The notes: a model not told the origin generated them from the sequence alone. A stretch of 64,000 bases of DNA from Azospirillum brasilense (GCF_005222205.1 NZ_CP032347.1:310001-374000); one strand, 5' to 3'; counted from the first letter of the stretch, positions 51,598 through 60,538 are shown. Numbers and translations are program-made.

Positions 51598-51671
51598 GCT
51601 CGCACGCTCCTTTTCTTGCCTGCTGGGCAACGTGGGAGCGTGCGAAATGATCCGGTGCGGGGGCGCCGCGG

Positions 51672-53045
51672 TCAGTTCTCGCGGAAGGCGCGGTTCATGC
51701 CGTCGGTCAGCGGCGTCAGGAAATACTCGATGGCCTTGCGGGTGTGCCCGTGGATCATCACCTCGGTCGGCATGCCGGGATGCAGGTCCACGTTGGGCAG
51801 GGCCTTCAGCGCCGCGGCGTCCAGGCTGATCCGGGCGAGGAAATAGGCCTGCCCGGTGCGCTCGTCCTCGAGCTGGTCGGCGGAGAGGGTCAGCACCTTC
51901 CCCTGGACCGGCGGCACCAGCCGCTGGCGGTAGCCGACCAGCCGCACCATGGAGCTGCCGCCCACGTCGATGTTCTGCACGTCGGCGGGGGCGACGCGGG
52001 CCTCGACGATCAGCCCGTCGTCCTGCGGGACGATGTCGAGGATGCCCTGGCCCGCCGGGATGACGCCGCCCGGCGTGTAGAAGCGCAGGTTGGTGACCCG
52101 GCCCGCCTGGGGGGCGACGAGTTCCTGGCGCTTCAGCACGTCGCCGGCGCTGCGCAACCGCTCCGACAGGTCGGAGACGGTGGCCTGGATGGTCTGAAGC
52201 TCGTTCCCGACCTCCGACCGGCGGTTGTTGCCGAGGTTGATGATCTCCAGCTCCGCCGCGGCGATGCCCTGCTCGGCCTTCGACTTGTCGGCCTGGATCT
52301 CGCCCAGCCGGCCCTTGGTGTCGGCGACGTTGCGCTGAAGCTCCAGCATGCGCGGCTTGCGCTCGTAACCCTTGGCGAGCAACGTCTCGACGATCCGCAG
52401 CTCGTCCTGGGTGTAGCGCAGACGGTCGTTGGCGGCGACGCGCTGCGAATCGAGCGCCACCAGCTCGTCGCGGAGCTGGCCGATGCGCTTGCGCTGGATG
52501 GAGATCTGCCCCTCATAGGCGTCGCGCCGCGATTCGAACAGGCGCTGTTCGGCGGCCAGCGCCTCGGCAGCGACGGAACTGGTCTTGGCGGCGGCCACCA
52601 GCTCGTCGGCGTAGACCGGAGCCTTGGCGTCGGTCTGCTCGGCGCGCAGCCGGGCCAGCCGGGCCAGCGAGGTCCAGTACTGCCCGTGAAGCTGGGCGAC
52701 CACCGCGCCGCTCTGCGTGGTGTCGAGCCGCAGCAGGACCTGCCCGGCCGTCACCATGTCGCCGTCCTTGACCAGCAGTTCGCTGAGGATGCCGCCCTCC
52801 AGGTGGGAGACGGTCTTGCGGTGGCTTTCCACCATGATGGTGCCGGGCGCGATGGCCGCGCTGTCCAGGCTGGCGGTGAAGGCCCAGCCGAAGAAGCCGC
52901 CGAAGCCGATGGCGACGGCCAGCGCCCCCGCCAGCGCCGTGCCGCGCAGAGTCGGTTCCTGCGGCGTCACGTCGATGACCGGCGACCATGCGGCGGTGAG
53001 GGGGGATGGCGCGTTCGCGGGCTGGGAAAGCGTCGTGTCGGTCAT
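51672..53045 (-). CDS. prtE: HlyD/PrtE family type I secretion periplasmic adaptor
   Basis: A 457-residue membrane-fusion protein. One N-terminal membrane anchor (about residues 38-60, 'LAGALAVAIGFGGFFGWAFT') is followed by the barrel/lipoyl half ('SHLEGGILSELLVKDGDMVTAGQVLLRLD'), a long alpha-hairpin (about 110-300) and the returning lipoyl/barrel part ('LVAPQAGRVTNLRFYTPGGVI', 'EARVAPADVQNIDVGG', ending 'HPGMPTEVMIHGHTRKAIEYFLTPL'). The last block is typical of the PrtE/HlyD type I class. Its start overlaps the ABC gene stop by four bases. It joins the inner-membrane ABC protein to a TolC-like outer channel, which is not encoded here. Confidence 0.9.
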   Translation of the reverse strand: MTDTTLSQPANAPSPLTAAWSPVIDVTPQEPTLRGTALAGALAVAIGFGGFFGWAFTASLDSAAIAPGTIMVESHRKTVSHLEGGILSELLVKDGDMVTAGQVLLRLDTTQSGAVVAQLHGQYWTSLARLARLRAEQTDAKAPVYADELVAAAKTSSVAAEALAAEQRLFESRRDAYEGQISIQRKRIGQLRDELVALDSQRVAANDRLRYTQDELRIVETLLAKGYERKPRMLELQRNVADTKGRLGEIQADKSKAEQGIAAAELEIINLGNNRRSEVGNELQTIQATVSDLSERLRSAGDVLKRQELVAPQAGRVTNLRFYTPGGVIPAGQGILDIVPQDDGLIVEARVAPADVQNIDVGGSSMVRLVGYRQRLVPPVQGKVLTLSADQLEDERTGQAYFLARISLDAAALKALPNVDLHPGMPTEVMIHGHTRKAIEYFLTPLTDGMNRAFREN

Positions 53046-54763
53046 GCGGATTCTCCCGTCCGGACCAGCCGGGCCACCTTCACGGCGCCGCCGGGCTGGA
53101 CCATCTTCAGCACGTCGGTGCGCTCGCCGAAATGCTCGACCATGCCGTCCTTGAGGACGAGCAGCTTGTCGGCGACCGACACGATGGAGGGGCGGTGGGC
53201 GACCATCACGATGGTGGCGCCGTCGCGCCGCGCGTGGTTGATCGCGGTCAGCAGCGCCTGCTCGCCCTCATGGTCGAGGTTGGAGTTGGGCTCGTCCAGC
53301 ACGATCAGGCGGGGCTTGCCGAACAGGGCGCGGGCCAGCGCGATGCGCTGCCGCTGCCCGCCGGACAGGGCGAAGGCGTTCTCGCCGACCGGCGTGTCGT
53401 AGCCGAAGGGCAGGCGCCCGATCATGTCGTGGACGCCGGCGAGCCGGGCGGCGCGCACGATCTCGGCCGGGTCGGCCTGGGCCATGCGGGCGATGTTCTC
53501 GCCGATGGTGCCGTCGAGCAGCGCCACCGACTGCGGCACATAGCCGACATACTGGCCGAAGCTCTCGCGCTCCCACAGGAAGGTGCTGGTGCCGTCGAGG
53601 TAGATGCCGCCGGCGGTGGGTTCCCAGATGCCGACGAGCAGGCGGGCGAGCGTCGATTTGCCGGCCCCCGACGGGCCGATGATGCCCAGCACCTCTCCCG
53701 GCTCCAGCGCGAAGGAGACGCCGCGCAGCACCGGGCGCTGCAGGCCCTTCGGCACATGGCTGACGCGGTCGACGGTCAGGCGACCGTCGGGGCGGGGCAG
53801 CGGCATGGTGCTGCGCCGCGCGCCCTCGCCGTTCAGAAGCTCGCGGATGCGCTTGTGGGCGGTCTGGGCGACGATCCACTGCCGCCAGTTCTCCACCAGA
53901 TGCTCGAAGGGCTGGAGCAGGCGCGCCATGATGATGCCGGTGGCGATCATGCTGCCCGGCGACGCCTCGTTCCGGATGACCAGGGCGGCGCCAGCGGAGA
54001 TGGTGGCGATCTGCAGGATCAGCCGCAGCGAGCGGGAGGCGGACGCCATGCCGCGCGACAGCACGACGCCCCGGTCGATCAGCGAGGCGGAGCCGATCTG
54101 CGCCATCTGCCAGCGCCGGGCCAGCGGCGGCAGCATGCCCATGGCCTCGATGGCCTCGGCGTGGCGGACGGTGCTGGCGACGTCGGCGAAGACCTTGGCC
54201 GAGGCCTCGTTCGCGTCGGCGATGGGGCGGCGGGTCAGCGCGTCGGTCAGCGCGTTCATGGTCAGCAGCAACAGCGCCGACCCCACCGCGATCCAGCCGT
54301 AGATCGGGTGCAGGATGAACAGGATGACCAGGAAGATCGGCGTCCACAGCAGGTCCAGCGGCACCACCACGGCGTTGCTGGTCATGAAGTTCCGCAGGTC
54401 GTTCAGGTCGCGCATCGTCTGGCCGGCGTTGCGCGTCCCGCCGCCCAGCGCGTCGACGATGGCCGCCTGCAGCGCCGGCACGTTGAAGCGGTGCGCGATG
54501 ACCGCTCCGCAGACCAGGAAGGCGCGCGCCCGGATGAAGTCCAGAACGCCATACAGCACAAGCCCGCCCACGGAGATCACCGCGAGCATGGTCAACGTTT
54601 CCAGGCTGCGGCTGCTCATCACGCGGTCGTAGACCTGCATGGTGTAGAGCGGCACCACCAGCATCAGGATGTTGACGAAGAAGGTGAGGGCGCCGGCCAG
54701 CAGCAGGCCGCGTCCGATCTTCCGGTAGGCTTGGGTCAGCAGGGTCCGATCCATACCGCTCAT
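53042..54763 (-). CDS. prtD: Type I secretion ABC transporter (PrtD-like permease/ATPase)
   Basis: A 573-residue half-transporter. The N-terminal six-helix domain (about residues 15-300, including 'FFVNILMLVVPLYTMQVYDRV') is followed by the ATPase: Walker A 'GPSGAGKSTLARLLVG', Q-loop region 'YVPQSVALLDGTIGENIARM', signature 'LSGGQRQRIALARAL', Walker B 'LIVLDEPNSNLD' and H-loop 'VMVAHRPSIV'. There is no N-terminal C39 peptidase-like domain, as in PrtD exporters of RTX proteases. AAGGAA precedes the ATG. Likely cargo: the RTX protein at 49.8 kb, possibly the serralysin at 7.0 kb and the beta-helix protein. Confidence 0.92.
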   Translation of the reverse strand: MSGMDRTLLTQAYRKIGRGLLLAGALTFFVNILMLVVPLYTMQVYDRVMSSRSLETLTMLAVISVGGLVLYGVLDFIRARAFLVCGAVIAHRFNVPALQAAIVDALGGGTRNAGQTMRDLNDLRNFMTSNAVVVPLDLLWTPIFLVILFILHPIYGWIAVGSALLLLTMNALTDALTRRPIADANEASAKVFADVASTVRHAEAIEAMGMLPPLARRWQMAQIGSASLIDRGVVLSRGMASASRSLRLILQIATISAGAALVIRNEASPGSMIATGIIMARLLQPFEHLVENWRQWIVAQTAHKRIRELLNGEGARRSTMPLPRPDGRLTVDRVSHVPKGLQRPVLRGVSFALEPGEVLGIIGPSGAGKSTLARLLVGIWEPTAGGIYLDGTSTFLWERESFGQYVGYVPQSVALLDGTIGENIARMAQADPAEIVRAARLAGVHDMIGRLPFGYDTPVGENAFALSGGQRQRIALARALFGKPRLIVLDEPNSNLDHEGEQALLTAINHARRDGATIVMVAHRPSIVSVADKLLVLKDGMVEHFGERTDVLKMVQPGGAVKVARLVRTGESA

Positions 54764-55263
54764 GCCGATTCCTTTTCTTGCGTCCTGCGTTCCGGCCGCG
54801 TTCCGGAGTCCCGCGTTCTCAGTTTTTGGGGCGGGCCATGAAGCCGGTCATGCAAAGGGCTTCATGGTTAACGAAATGTTGAGGCGCGGCCGTTCCGCGT
54901 GAACTCCTTTTGAGACGAAGTCTGGACAAAGGCCGCCCATCGCGGGGAGCGTGCCGCGCGCCATTTCCGCTTACGTCCGGCGCTGCGCTGCGGCGTGTGA
55001 CAAGTTTGAGCCCTTACCCCGTCCGGCGCGCATCGAAAGAGGTATTTGCAGCGCTGTAAAATGTTGTTCCGCAACATTTTTCCGATCAGCGCGCGAGCAT
55101 TTCCCGACGTCCGTGTCTCTTTTTCGTCAACTGGCCTTCCGTCTGAATTGACGGCATGGTGCATCGCGGAACTCTTGCACTTGCCACCGGGGGATGTACG
55201 ATCCTTTGATGCCGGCGGGTGCCTGGACTGACGAATATTTCTCAAATCCAAGGAATATTTACG
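54764..55263. other. Intergenic region between the secretion operon and galE
   Basis: About 500 bases between the divergent prtD-like and galE genes, with moderate GC and no convincing gene. It carries the promoters of both operons and a strong dyad at 55058-55080. AAGGAA lies in front of galE. Confidence 0.55.
55058..55080. promoter_or_regulatory. AT-rich stem-loop upstream of galE
   Basis: Arms AAAATGTTG and CAACATTTT pair perfectly around the loop TTCCG. It lies about 185 bases before the galE ATG. The T-rich right arm would suit an intrinsic terminator of a short leader transcript, while the symmetry would also suit an operator. No short gene ends here, so the role is open. Confidence 0.45.
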
Positions 55264-56283
55264 ATGAACACGCCCCAGACCGTACTCGTGACCGGCGGTG
55301 CCGGCTATGTCGGCAGTCACTGCGTGGCCGAACTGCTCGACCGCGGCTTCCGGGTCGTCGTGCTCGACAACCTGCGCCAGGGCCACCGCGCCGCCGTGCC
55401 GTCCGACGCCGCCTTCGTGGAGGCCGACCTTGCCGACACGGACGCGCTGACCCGCGTCTTCGCCGAATGGCGCTTCGACGCGGTGCTCCATTTCGCCGCG
55501 CTGTCGCTGGTCGGTGAATCGATGCGCGACCCGCATCTCTATCTGCACGGCAACACGGTCAACTCGCTGAACCTGATCCGCGCGGCGACCACCGCCGGCG
55601 TGCGCAAGATGGTCTTCTCCTCGACCGCCAACCTGTTCGGCACGCCGGAGCGCCTGCCGATCGACGAGGAAACCACCATCGACCCCGGCAGCCCCTACGG
55701 CGAATCCAAGTTCTTCATCGAGCGCGCGCTGCATTGGGCGGATCGCTGCCATGGTCTGCGCTCCGCCTGCCTGCGCTACTTCAACGCCGCCGGCGCGCAC
55801 CCGAACGGGATCATCGGCGAGGATCATGACCCGGAAACCCACCTGATCCCGCTGGTGCTCGACGCGGCCAGCGGCCGACGCTCCCACATCGAAATCTTCG
55901 GCGACGACTACCCGACGGCGGACGGCACCTGCGTGCGCGACTACATCCATGTCTGCGACCTCGCCGACGCGCATCTGCGGGTGCTGTCGTCGCTGGAGAC
56001 GCGCAGCGTCCGGTACAATCTGGGCAACGGCACGGGCTACAGCGTCCGCCAGGTGATCGAGGCGACGGAGCGGGTCACCGGCCTGACGGTTCCGGTGAAG
56101 GTCGGGCCGCGCCGCGCCGGCGACCCGGCGGTGCTGATCGCCTCGTCGGAGCGCATCCGGGGCGAACTGGGCTGGACGCCGCGCTTCCCCGATCTGGACA
56201 GCATCATCGGCAGCGCGTGGGAATGGCGCCGCCGCCATCCGGGCGGCTACCGCGGCCCGGCCGTGGCGCAGGCCGCCGAGTGA
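55264..56283 (+). CDS. galE: UDP-glucose 4-epimerase
   Basis: A 339-residue short-chain dehydrogenase-fold epimerase that interconverts UDP-glucose and UDP-galactose for surface polysaccharides. NAD-binding 'VTGGAGYVGSHCVAELL', 'VLHFAALSLVGES', catalytic Ser in 'MVFSSTANLFGTPE' and Tyr145/Lys149 in 'SPYGESKFFIERAL' are all present, as is 'ACLRYFNAAGAHPNG'. AAGGAA precedes the ATG at 55264. It is followed 14 bases later by the MarR gene. It probably supplies UDP-galactose to the glycan locus on its left. Confidence 0.92.
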   Translation: MNTPQTVLVTGGAGYVGSHCVAELLDRGFRVVVLDNLRQGHRAAVPSDAAFVEADLADTDALTRVFAEWRFDAVLHFAALSLVGESMRDPHLYLHGNTVNSLNLIRAATTAGVRKMVFSSTANLFGTPERLPIDEETTIDPGSPYGESKFFIERALHWADRCHGLRSACLRYFNAAGAHPNGIIGEDHDPETHLIPLVLDAASGRRSHIEIFGDDYPTADGTCVRDYIHVCDLADAHLRVLSSLETRSVRYNLGNGTGYSVRQVIEATERVTGLTVPVKVGPRRAGDPAVLIASSERIRGELGWTPRFPDLDSIIGSAWEWRRRHPGGYRGPAVAQAAE

Positions 56284-56297
56284 CGGAGAAACGAGGG

Positions 56298-56834
56298 ATG
56301 AGCACGCAGCGCCGGGCGGGCGCCGAATCCAAGCCGGCCCTAGACAAGCCGGACGCCGTCGATGCGGCGGAACTGGCCGAGTATCACGGGCTCGCCCGGT
56401 TGATCGAGCGGATGCACCGCCGGTTCCTCGACGTCGTGCGGGCCGGCCTGCTGCGGCAGGGGATCGACGACATCGGGCCGGTCCAGGCGCTGATGGTGAT
56501 GCTGATCGGCGACGACGAGCCGTCGGTCCGCGACCTGATGGAGCGCGGCTATTACCTGGGATCCAACGCCTCCTACAGCCTGAAGATCCTGGTCGAGGCC
56601 GGCTACATCGACCGCGGCGCCAGCCAGCGCGACCGCCGCACGGCCCGCCTGCGCCTGACCGACAAGGGGCGGACGCTGCGCGACGAGCTGTTCAAGCTGG
56701 AGCAGGTGCAGGCCTCGGCGCTGGTGCGCAACGAGGCGGAGGCGGCCGACCTGAAGGCCGCCTACCGCACGCTGCGCCGGCTCGACCGCATCTGGGGCGA
56801 CATGGTTCGCTACGCCGGCCAAGGCCTCGATTGA
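56298..56834 (+). CDS. MarR family regulator, LdtR-like
   Basis: A 178-residue winged-helix regulator. 'GIDDIGPVQALMVMLIGDDEPSVRDLMERGYYLGSNASYSLKIL' spans the recognition region, in which 'RGYYLGSN' is characteristic of the LdtR group of alphaproteobacteria, known in Liberibacter and rhizobia to control an L,D-transpeptidase and cell-envelope stress genes. 'RDRRTARLRLTDKG' forms the wing. The ATG at 56298 has a short GAGGG site. The gene is co-directional with galE and may be co-transcribed, which fits an envelope role. Confidence 0.82.
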   Translation: MSTQRRAGAESKPALDKPDAVDAAELAEYHGLARLIERMHRRFLDVVRAGLLRQGIDDIGPVQALMVMLIGDDEPSVRDLMERGYYLGSNASYSLKILVEAGYIDRGASQRDRRTARLRLTDKGRTLRDELFKLEQVQASALVRNEAEAADLKAAYRTLRRLDRIWGDMVRYAGQGLD

Positions 56835-56884
56835 GAGACTCGACTGAACCGCCTTATGCATCTCCCACCCGCAGGCTTCCGCAC

Positions 56885-58063
56885 ATGACCGACTCATCCC
56901 TGTCCATCCGTGACGTCGAGCGCCTGCTCGAATCCTCGTCGGCGGAGGCCCGCATCGACACGATGCAGAAGCTGGCCGGCGATCTGGAGAAAGGCGGGCT
57001 GACCGACGCCGAGCGGTCGCTGGCGCTGGAGGTGATGCACTGCTTCGCGGCCGACGCCCAGGTGGCGGTGCGCGAGGCGGTGGCCTGGCAGATCCGCAAC
57101 AACGCCATGTTGACCGCGGAATTGGCCGAGCGGCTGGTGAAGGACGTGGCCCGCGTGGCCTTCCCGATCCTGCGCGACGCTGGAAGCCTCAGCGACGAGC
57201 TGCTGCTCGACGTGCTGGCCGACCCCGACGCCGGCAAGCACATGGCCGTCGCCAACCGCCACACCGTGTCGGCGCGGGTGGCCGGAGCCGTCGTCGAGAC
57301 CGGCAACGTCGCGGTGGTGACCGCCCTGCTGCGCAACCCCGGCGCCGAACTGGCGGAACCGGCGCTGCACCGGGCCTTGGACCGCTTCGGCCGCGTGCGC
57401 ATGGTCAGCGAGGCCGCGGCGACCCGCCCCGGCCTGCCGCTGGCCGTGGTGGAGCGGCTGGTCGCCTTCGTGTCGGACGCGGTGCGCGCCACGCTGGCCC
57501 ACAGCCACGGCCTGTCCAAGGATCTGGTGGACCGGCTGGCCAACCGCGGGCGCGAGTCGGCGACGCTGCGGCTGCTCCGGCCGGCACTCCGCGGCTCGGA
57601 GGACGTGGAGGCGGTGGCCCGCTGGCTGCACGCCAACGGGCGCTTCACCGCGGCGCTGCTCTTCCGCGTGCTGTGCGCGGGCGATGTGGCGCTGTTCGCG
57701 GCGGGGCTGGGGGCGAAGGCCGGCATCCCGGCGGACAACGCCCGCAAGCTGGCCTGGGACGACGGGGCGCTGGGGCTGCGGGCGGTGTTGAAGAAGGCGT
57801 CGGTCGCGCCGGTCCTGGTGCCGCCCTTCCAGGTGGCCATCGCCACCGCCAAGCGCATGGGCTACGAAGGCAGCGACAACCGCCGCGACGATTTCCAGGC
57901 GGAGGTCATGGCCGACCTGTTCGCCGCCCTGACCCCGACGAACGAATGGGTGGTGGACGAGCTGCTGCTGCAACTGTTCGACGGCGCGTCGGACGAGGTG
58001 ATCGACCGCGCGCTGGATCAGGCGGGACTGCCCTTCGCGCCGGTGCGCGGGACGGGGACGTGA
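56885..58063 (+). CDS. DUF2336 domain protein
   Basis: A 392-residue soluble, all-helical repeat protein of the DUF2336 family. It starts 'DSSLSIRDVERLLESSSAEARIDTMQKLA' and continues in HEAT-like helical pairs ('VREAVAWQIRNNAMLTAELAERLVKDVARVAFPIL', 'VSEAAATRPGLPLAVVERLV'), and the DUF2336 core lies in the first 300 residues. The start at 56885 ('MTDSSLSIRD') is likely but has a weak ribosome site. Some relatives in Caulobacter and other alphaproteobacteria carry atypical kinase functions, but no catalytic motif is visible here. Confidence 0.8.
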   Translation: MTDSSLSIRDVERLLESSSAEARIDTMQKLAGDLEKGGLTDAERSLALEVMHCFAADAQVAVREAVAWQIRNNAMLTAELAERLVKDVARVAFPILRDAGSLSDELLLDVLADPDAGKHMAVANRHTVSARVAGAVVETGNVAVVTALLRNPGAELAEPALHRALDRFGRVRMVSEAAATRPGLPLAVVERLVAFVSDAVRATLAHSHGLSKDLVDRLANRGRESATLRLLRPALRGSEDVEAVARWLHANGRFTAALLFRVLCAGDVALFAAGLGAKAGIPADNARKLAWDDGALGLRAVLKKASVAPVLVPPFQVAIATAKRMGYEGSDNRRDDFQAEVMADLFAALTPTNEWVVDELLLQLFDGASDEVIDRALDQAGLPFAPVRGTGT

Positions 58064-58098
58064 GGGTGAGGTTGTTGCGACGCTTGCCCCCTCCCTGA

Positions 58099-58158
58099 CC
58101 CTCCCCCGCTGTCGCAGGGGAGGGGATAAAACTCCCTCCCTTGCGAAGCGGGGGAGGG
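58099..58158. repeat. Paired GC-rich palindromic repeats (copy E)
   Basis: Two opposed palindromic units, 58099-58124 and 58134-58158 (arms CCCTCCC and GGGAGGG with GCTGTCGC and TGCGAAGC centres), with outer C- and G-rich arms from about 58088 to 58196. It lies between the convergent DUF2336 and TetR genes. Confidence 0.8.
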
Positions 58159-58202
58159 AAGGGGCCCGCGGCGAAGCCGTGGGAAGGGTGGGGGCAACGC
58201 GC

Positions 58203-58766
58203 CTACACCCCCTCCGGCACCAGCACCTTCCCGCAAATGTCCCGTGCCTTCTCGAACCGGTCCGGCGCGGCGGAGCGTGCCAGCAGCCCTTCCCCGAAGA
58301 TGAAGGAATAGAACAGATACGCCCGCGCGAAGGCGTCGTCGGAGTCCAGCCCCAGGCCGACGAACAGGTCCGACACGCAGCGCAGGCGTTCGCGGTCGAC
58401 CTCCGCTACGATCTCGGACGCGCGGGGGTCGCGGCGCGCCCAGTCGCGCATCGCCAGTTCGATGGCGATGCCGCGCGGGTTGCTGCTGCCGCCGTAGAGC
58501 GACAGCACATAGCGCAGACCCTCGGCCGGCGTGCGGCCGTCCAGCCGGGTCTGCGCCTTGATCGCCTCGATGCGGCCGGTCTTCCAGCCTTCCAGCATCG
58601 CCTCCACCAACTCCATCCGGTCGCGGAAGTGCCAGTAGAAGCTGCCCTTGGTCACCTTCAGCCGCTTGGCCAGAAGCTCGACCCGCACCTGCTCGACGCC
58701 GCCCTCCGCCAGGGCGGAGAAGGCGGCGGACAGCCAGGATTCGCGGTTCAGCGTCTTCGCTTCCAT
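58203..58766 (-). CDS. TetR family transcriptional regulator
   Basis: A 187-residue repressor with the TetR helix-turn-helix at residues about 10-50 ('WLSAAFSALAEGGVEQVRVELLAKRLKVTKGSFYWHFRDR'-type block; 'VTKGSFYWHF' is diagnostic) and a variable helical ligand domain. The start at 58766 ('MEAKTLNRES') has GGAG eight bases upstream; the ATG at 58787 would overlap the presumed operator. A palindrome just upstream suggests self-repression. Targets beyond itself may include matB, which lies upstream on the same strand. Confidence 0.87.
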   Translation of the reverse strand: MEAKTLNRESWLSAAFSALAEGGVEQVRVELLAKRLKVTKGSFYWHFRDRMELVEAMLEGWKTGRIEAIKAQTRLDGRTPAEGLRYVLSLYGGSSNPRGIAIELAMRDWARRDPRASEIVAEVDRERLRCVSDLFVGLGLDSDDAFARAYLFYSFIFGEGLLARSAAPDRFEKARDICGKVLVPEGV

Positions 58767-58785
58767 CGGCAACACTCCGGAGACC

Positions 58786-58799
58786 ATACGGCAGCGTAT
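58786..58799. promoter_or_regulatory. Palindrome upstream of the tetR-like gene
   Basis: ATACG and CGTAT are perfectly paired around GCAG, centred about 26 bases upstream of the TetR start codon. This is the position and symmetry expected of an autoregulatory TetR operator. Confidence 0.45.
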
Positions 58800-58890
58800 C
58801 GATTCGCCGTTGGCCTGTCCAGAATCCGGCGGGTGGAAACAGCGCCGAACCTTATCCGGATTTGGCCGGAGAAGGAAAGCCCGGCGCGCC

Positions 58891-60447
58891 TCAGCGCGCC
58901 TTTGCCGCGGTGAACAGGTCCTTGTGGGCGTCGCGCAGCAGGTTCTTCTGCACCTTGCCCATGGCGTTGCGCGGCAGCTCGTCCATGAAGAAGACGCGCT
59001 TGGGCACCTTGAAGTTGGCGAGCTGCTCCTTGCAGACGGCGATCACCGCCGCCTCGTCCGGGGTGGCGCTGCCGGGCTTGCGCAGGACGACGGCGGTCAC
59101 CGCCTCGCCGAAGTCGGGGTGCGGCACGCCGACCACCGCCGATTCGACCACGCCGTCGATGCCGTCGATGACCGTCTCGACCTCCTTCGGGTAGACGTTG
59201 AAGCCGCCGGAGATGATGAGGTCCTTGGCCCGCCCGACGATGTGCACATAGCCGCGCCCATCCACCTTGCCGACGTCGCCGGTGATGAAGAAGCCGTCCG
59301 GCTTGATCTCCTGCTTCGTCTTTTCGGGCATGCGCCAGTAGCCGGAGAAGACGTTCGGCCCGGCCACCTCGATGATGCCGATCGCGTCGGTGCCGAGGCT
59401 GGCACCGGTCTCCGGGTCAACGACGCGCACCGACACCTCCGGCAGCGGAAAGCCGACCGTGCCGGGGATGCGGTCGCCGTCCAGCGGGTTGGAGGTCAGC
59501 ATGCCGGTCTCCGTCATGCCGTAGCGCTCCAGGATGGCGTGGCCGGTGCGGGCTGAGAACTCCTTGTGGGTGTCGGCGAGCAGCGGCGCCGAACCGGAGA
59601 CGAACAGCCGCATGTGCGCCGTCGCCTCGCGCGTCAGGCCGGGATGGGCGAGCAGGCGGGTGTAGAAGGTCGGCACGCCCATCATCACCGTGGCGCGCGG
59701 CAGCAGCCCCATGACCTGCTCGGCGTCGAACTTCGGCAGGAACAGCATGGAGGAGCCGTTCAGCAGCACGCAGTTGGTCGCCACGAACAGGCCGTGCGTG
59801 TGGAAGATCGGCAGGGCGTGAAGCAGCACGTCGTCCGGCTGGAAGCCCCAGTATTTGTGCAGCGTCAGCGCGTTGGAGCCGAGGTTGCGGTGGCTCATCA
59901 TCGCACCCTTCGACCGCCCGGTGGTGCCGGAGGTGTAGAGGATCGCGGCAAGATCATCAGCCTCGGCCGGGACGGTCGCGAAGTCCGTGCCCTTGCCGGC
60001 GGCCTGCTCCGGCAGCGTGCCCTCGCCATGGGTGCCGAGCGTCAGCAGATGGGAGACCTTGGCCTTGTCAGCGACCTCGCGCAGCGCGTCGGCGGATTCG
60101 GGACGGGCGACGAAGACGTGCGGCTCCGCGTCGGTCAGGAAATACTCGACCTCCGCCTTCGTGTAGGCCGGGTTCAGCGGCAGGAAGACGCCGCCCGCCC
60201 GCACGGTGGCGAGGTAAAGGATGATGTTCTCGACCGACTTCTCCACCTGCACGGCGACCCGGTCGCCCTTCTTCAGGCCGAGGTCGGCAAGCAGGTTGGC
60301 GTAGCGGCCGGTCAGCGCTTCGAGATCGCCGTAGGTGACGGTGCGGGCGTTGTCCGTGCCGGGCTCGGTCTCGGCGAAGGGGCGGCTGCGGTCCGCCGGA
60401 AAGCGGGAACGGAACAGCTCGAACAGATTGCCACCCACTTCGGACAT
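58891..60447 (-). CDS. matB: Malonyl-CoA synthetase (MatB-like AMP-forming ligase)
   Basis: A 518-residue adenylate-forming acyl-CoA ligase: P-loop 'ILYTSGTTGRSKGAMMSHRNL', 'LPIFHTHGLFVATNCVLLNG', 'ERYGMTETGMLTSNPLDGDRIPGTVG', 'GFFITGDVGKVDGRGYVHIVGRAKDLIISGGFNVYP' and the C-terminal lysine block 'LPRNAMGKVQKNLLRD'. The 'RYGMTETGMLTSNP' segment is typical of MatB, which makes malonyl-CoA from malonate, ATP and CoA. GGAGGGA precedes the ATG at 60447. It is the likely target of the adjacent GntR regulator; both genes carry a GTATAC site in front. Confidence 0.87.
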   Translation of the reverse strand: MSEVGGNLFELFRSRFPADRSRPFAETEPGTDNARTVTYGDLEALTGRYANLLADLGLKKGDRVAVQVEKSVENIILYLATVRAGGVFLPLNPAYTKAEVEYFLTDAEPHVFVARPESADALREVADKAKVSHLLTLGTHGEGTLPEQAAGKGTDFATVPAEADDLAAILYTSGTTGRSKGAMMSHRNLGSNALTLHKYWGFQPDDVLLHALPIFHTHGLFVATNCVLLNGSSMLFLPKFDAEQVMGLLPRATVMMGVPTFYTRLLAHPGLTREATAHMRLFVSGSAPLLADTHKEFSARTGHAILERYGMTETGMLTSNPLDGDRIPGTVGFPLPEVSVRVVDPETGASLGTDAIGIIEVAGPNVFSGYWRMPEKTKQEIKPDGFFITGDVGKVDGRGYVHIVGRAKDLIISGGFNVYPKEVETVIDGIDGVVESAVVGVPHPDFGEAVTAVVLRKPGSATPDEAAVIAVCKEQLANFKVPKRVFFMDELPRNAMGKVQKNLLRDAHKDLFTAAKAR

Positions 60448-60519
60448 CGTGATTCCCTCCATGCACCCGGTGATCCGGTGTCCAGGGTTTAGCACAGGCG
60501 CATGGCGTGGACCACATTT

Positions 60520-60529
60520 TTGTATACGG
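60520..60529. promoter_or_regulatory. GntR-type site upstream of matB
   Basis: TTGTATACGG, about 73 bases upstream of the matB start codon and ten bases downstream of the GntR stop codon. Its core TTGTATAC.G matches, in the opposite orientation, the site in front of the GntR gene at 61283. Probable operator for that regulator. Confidence 0.5.
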
Positions 60530-60538
60530 TAAGCCGGC

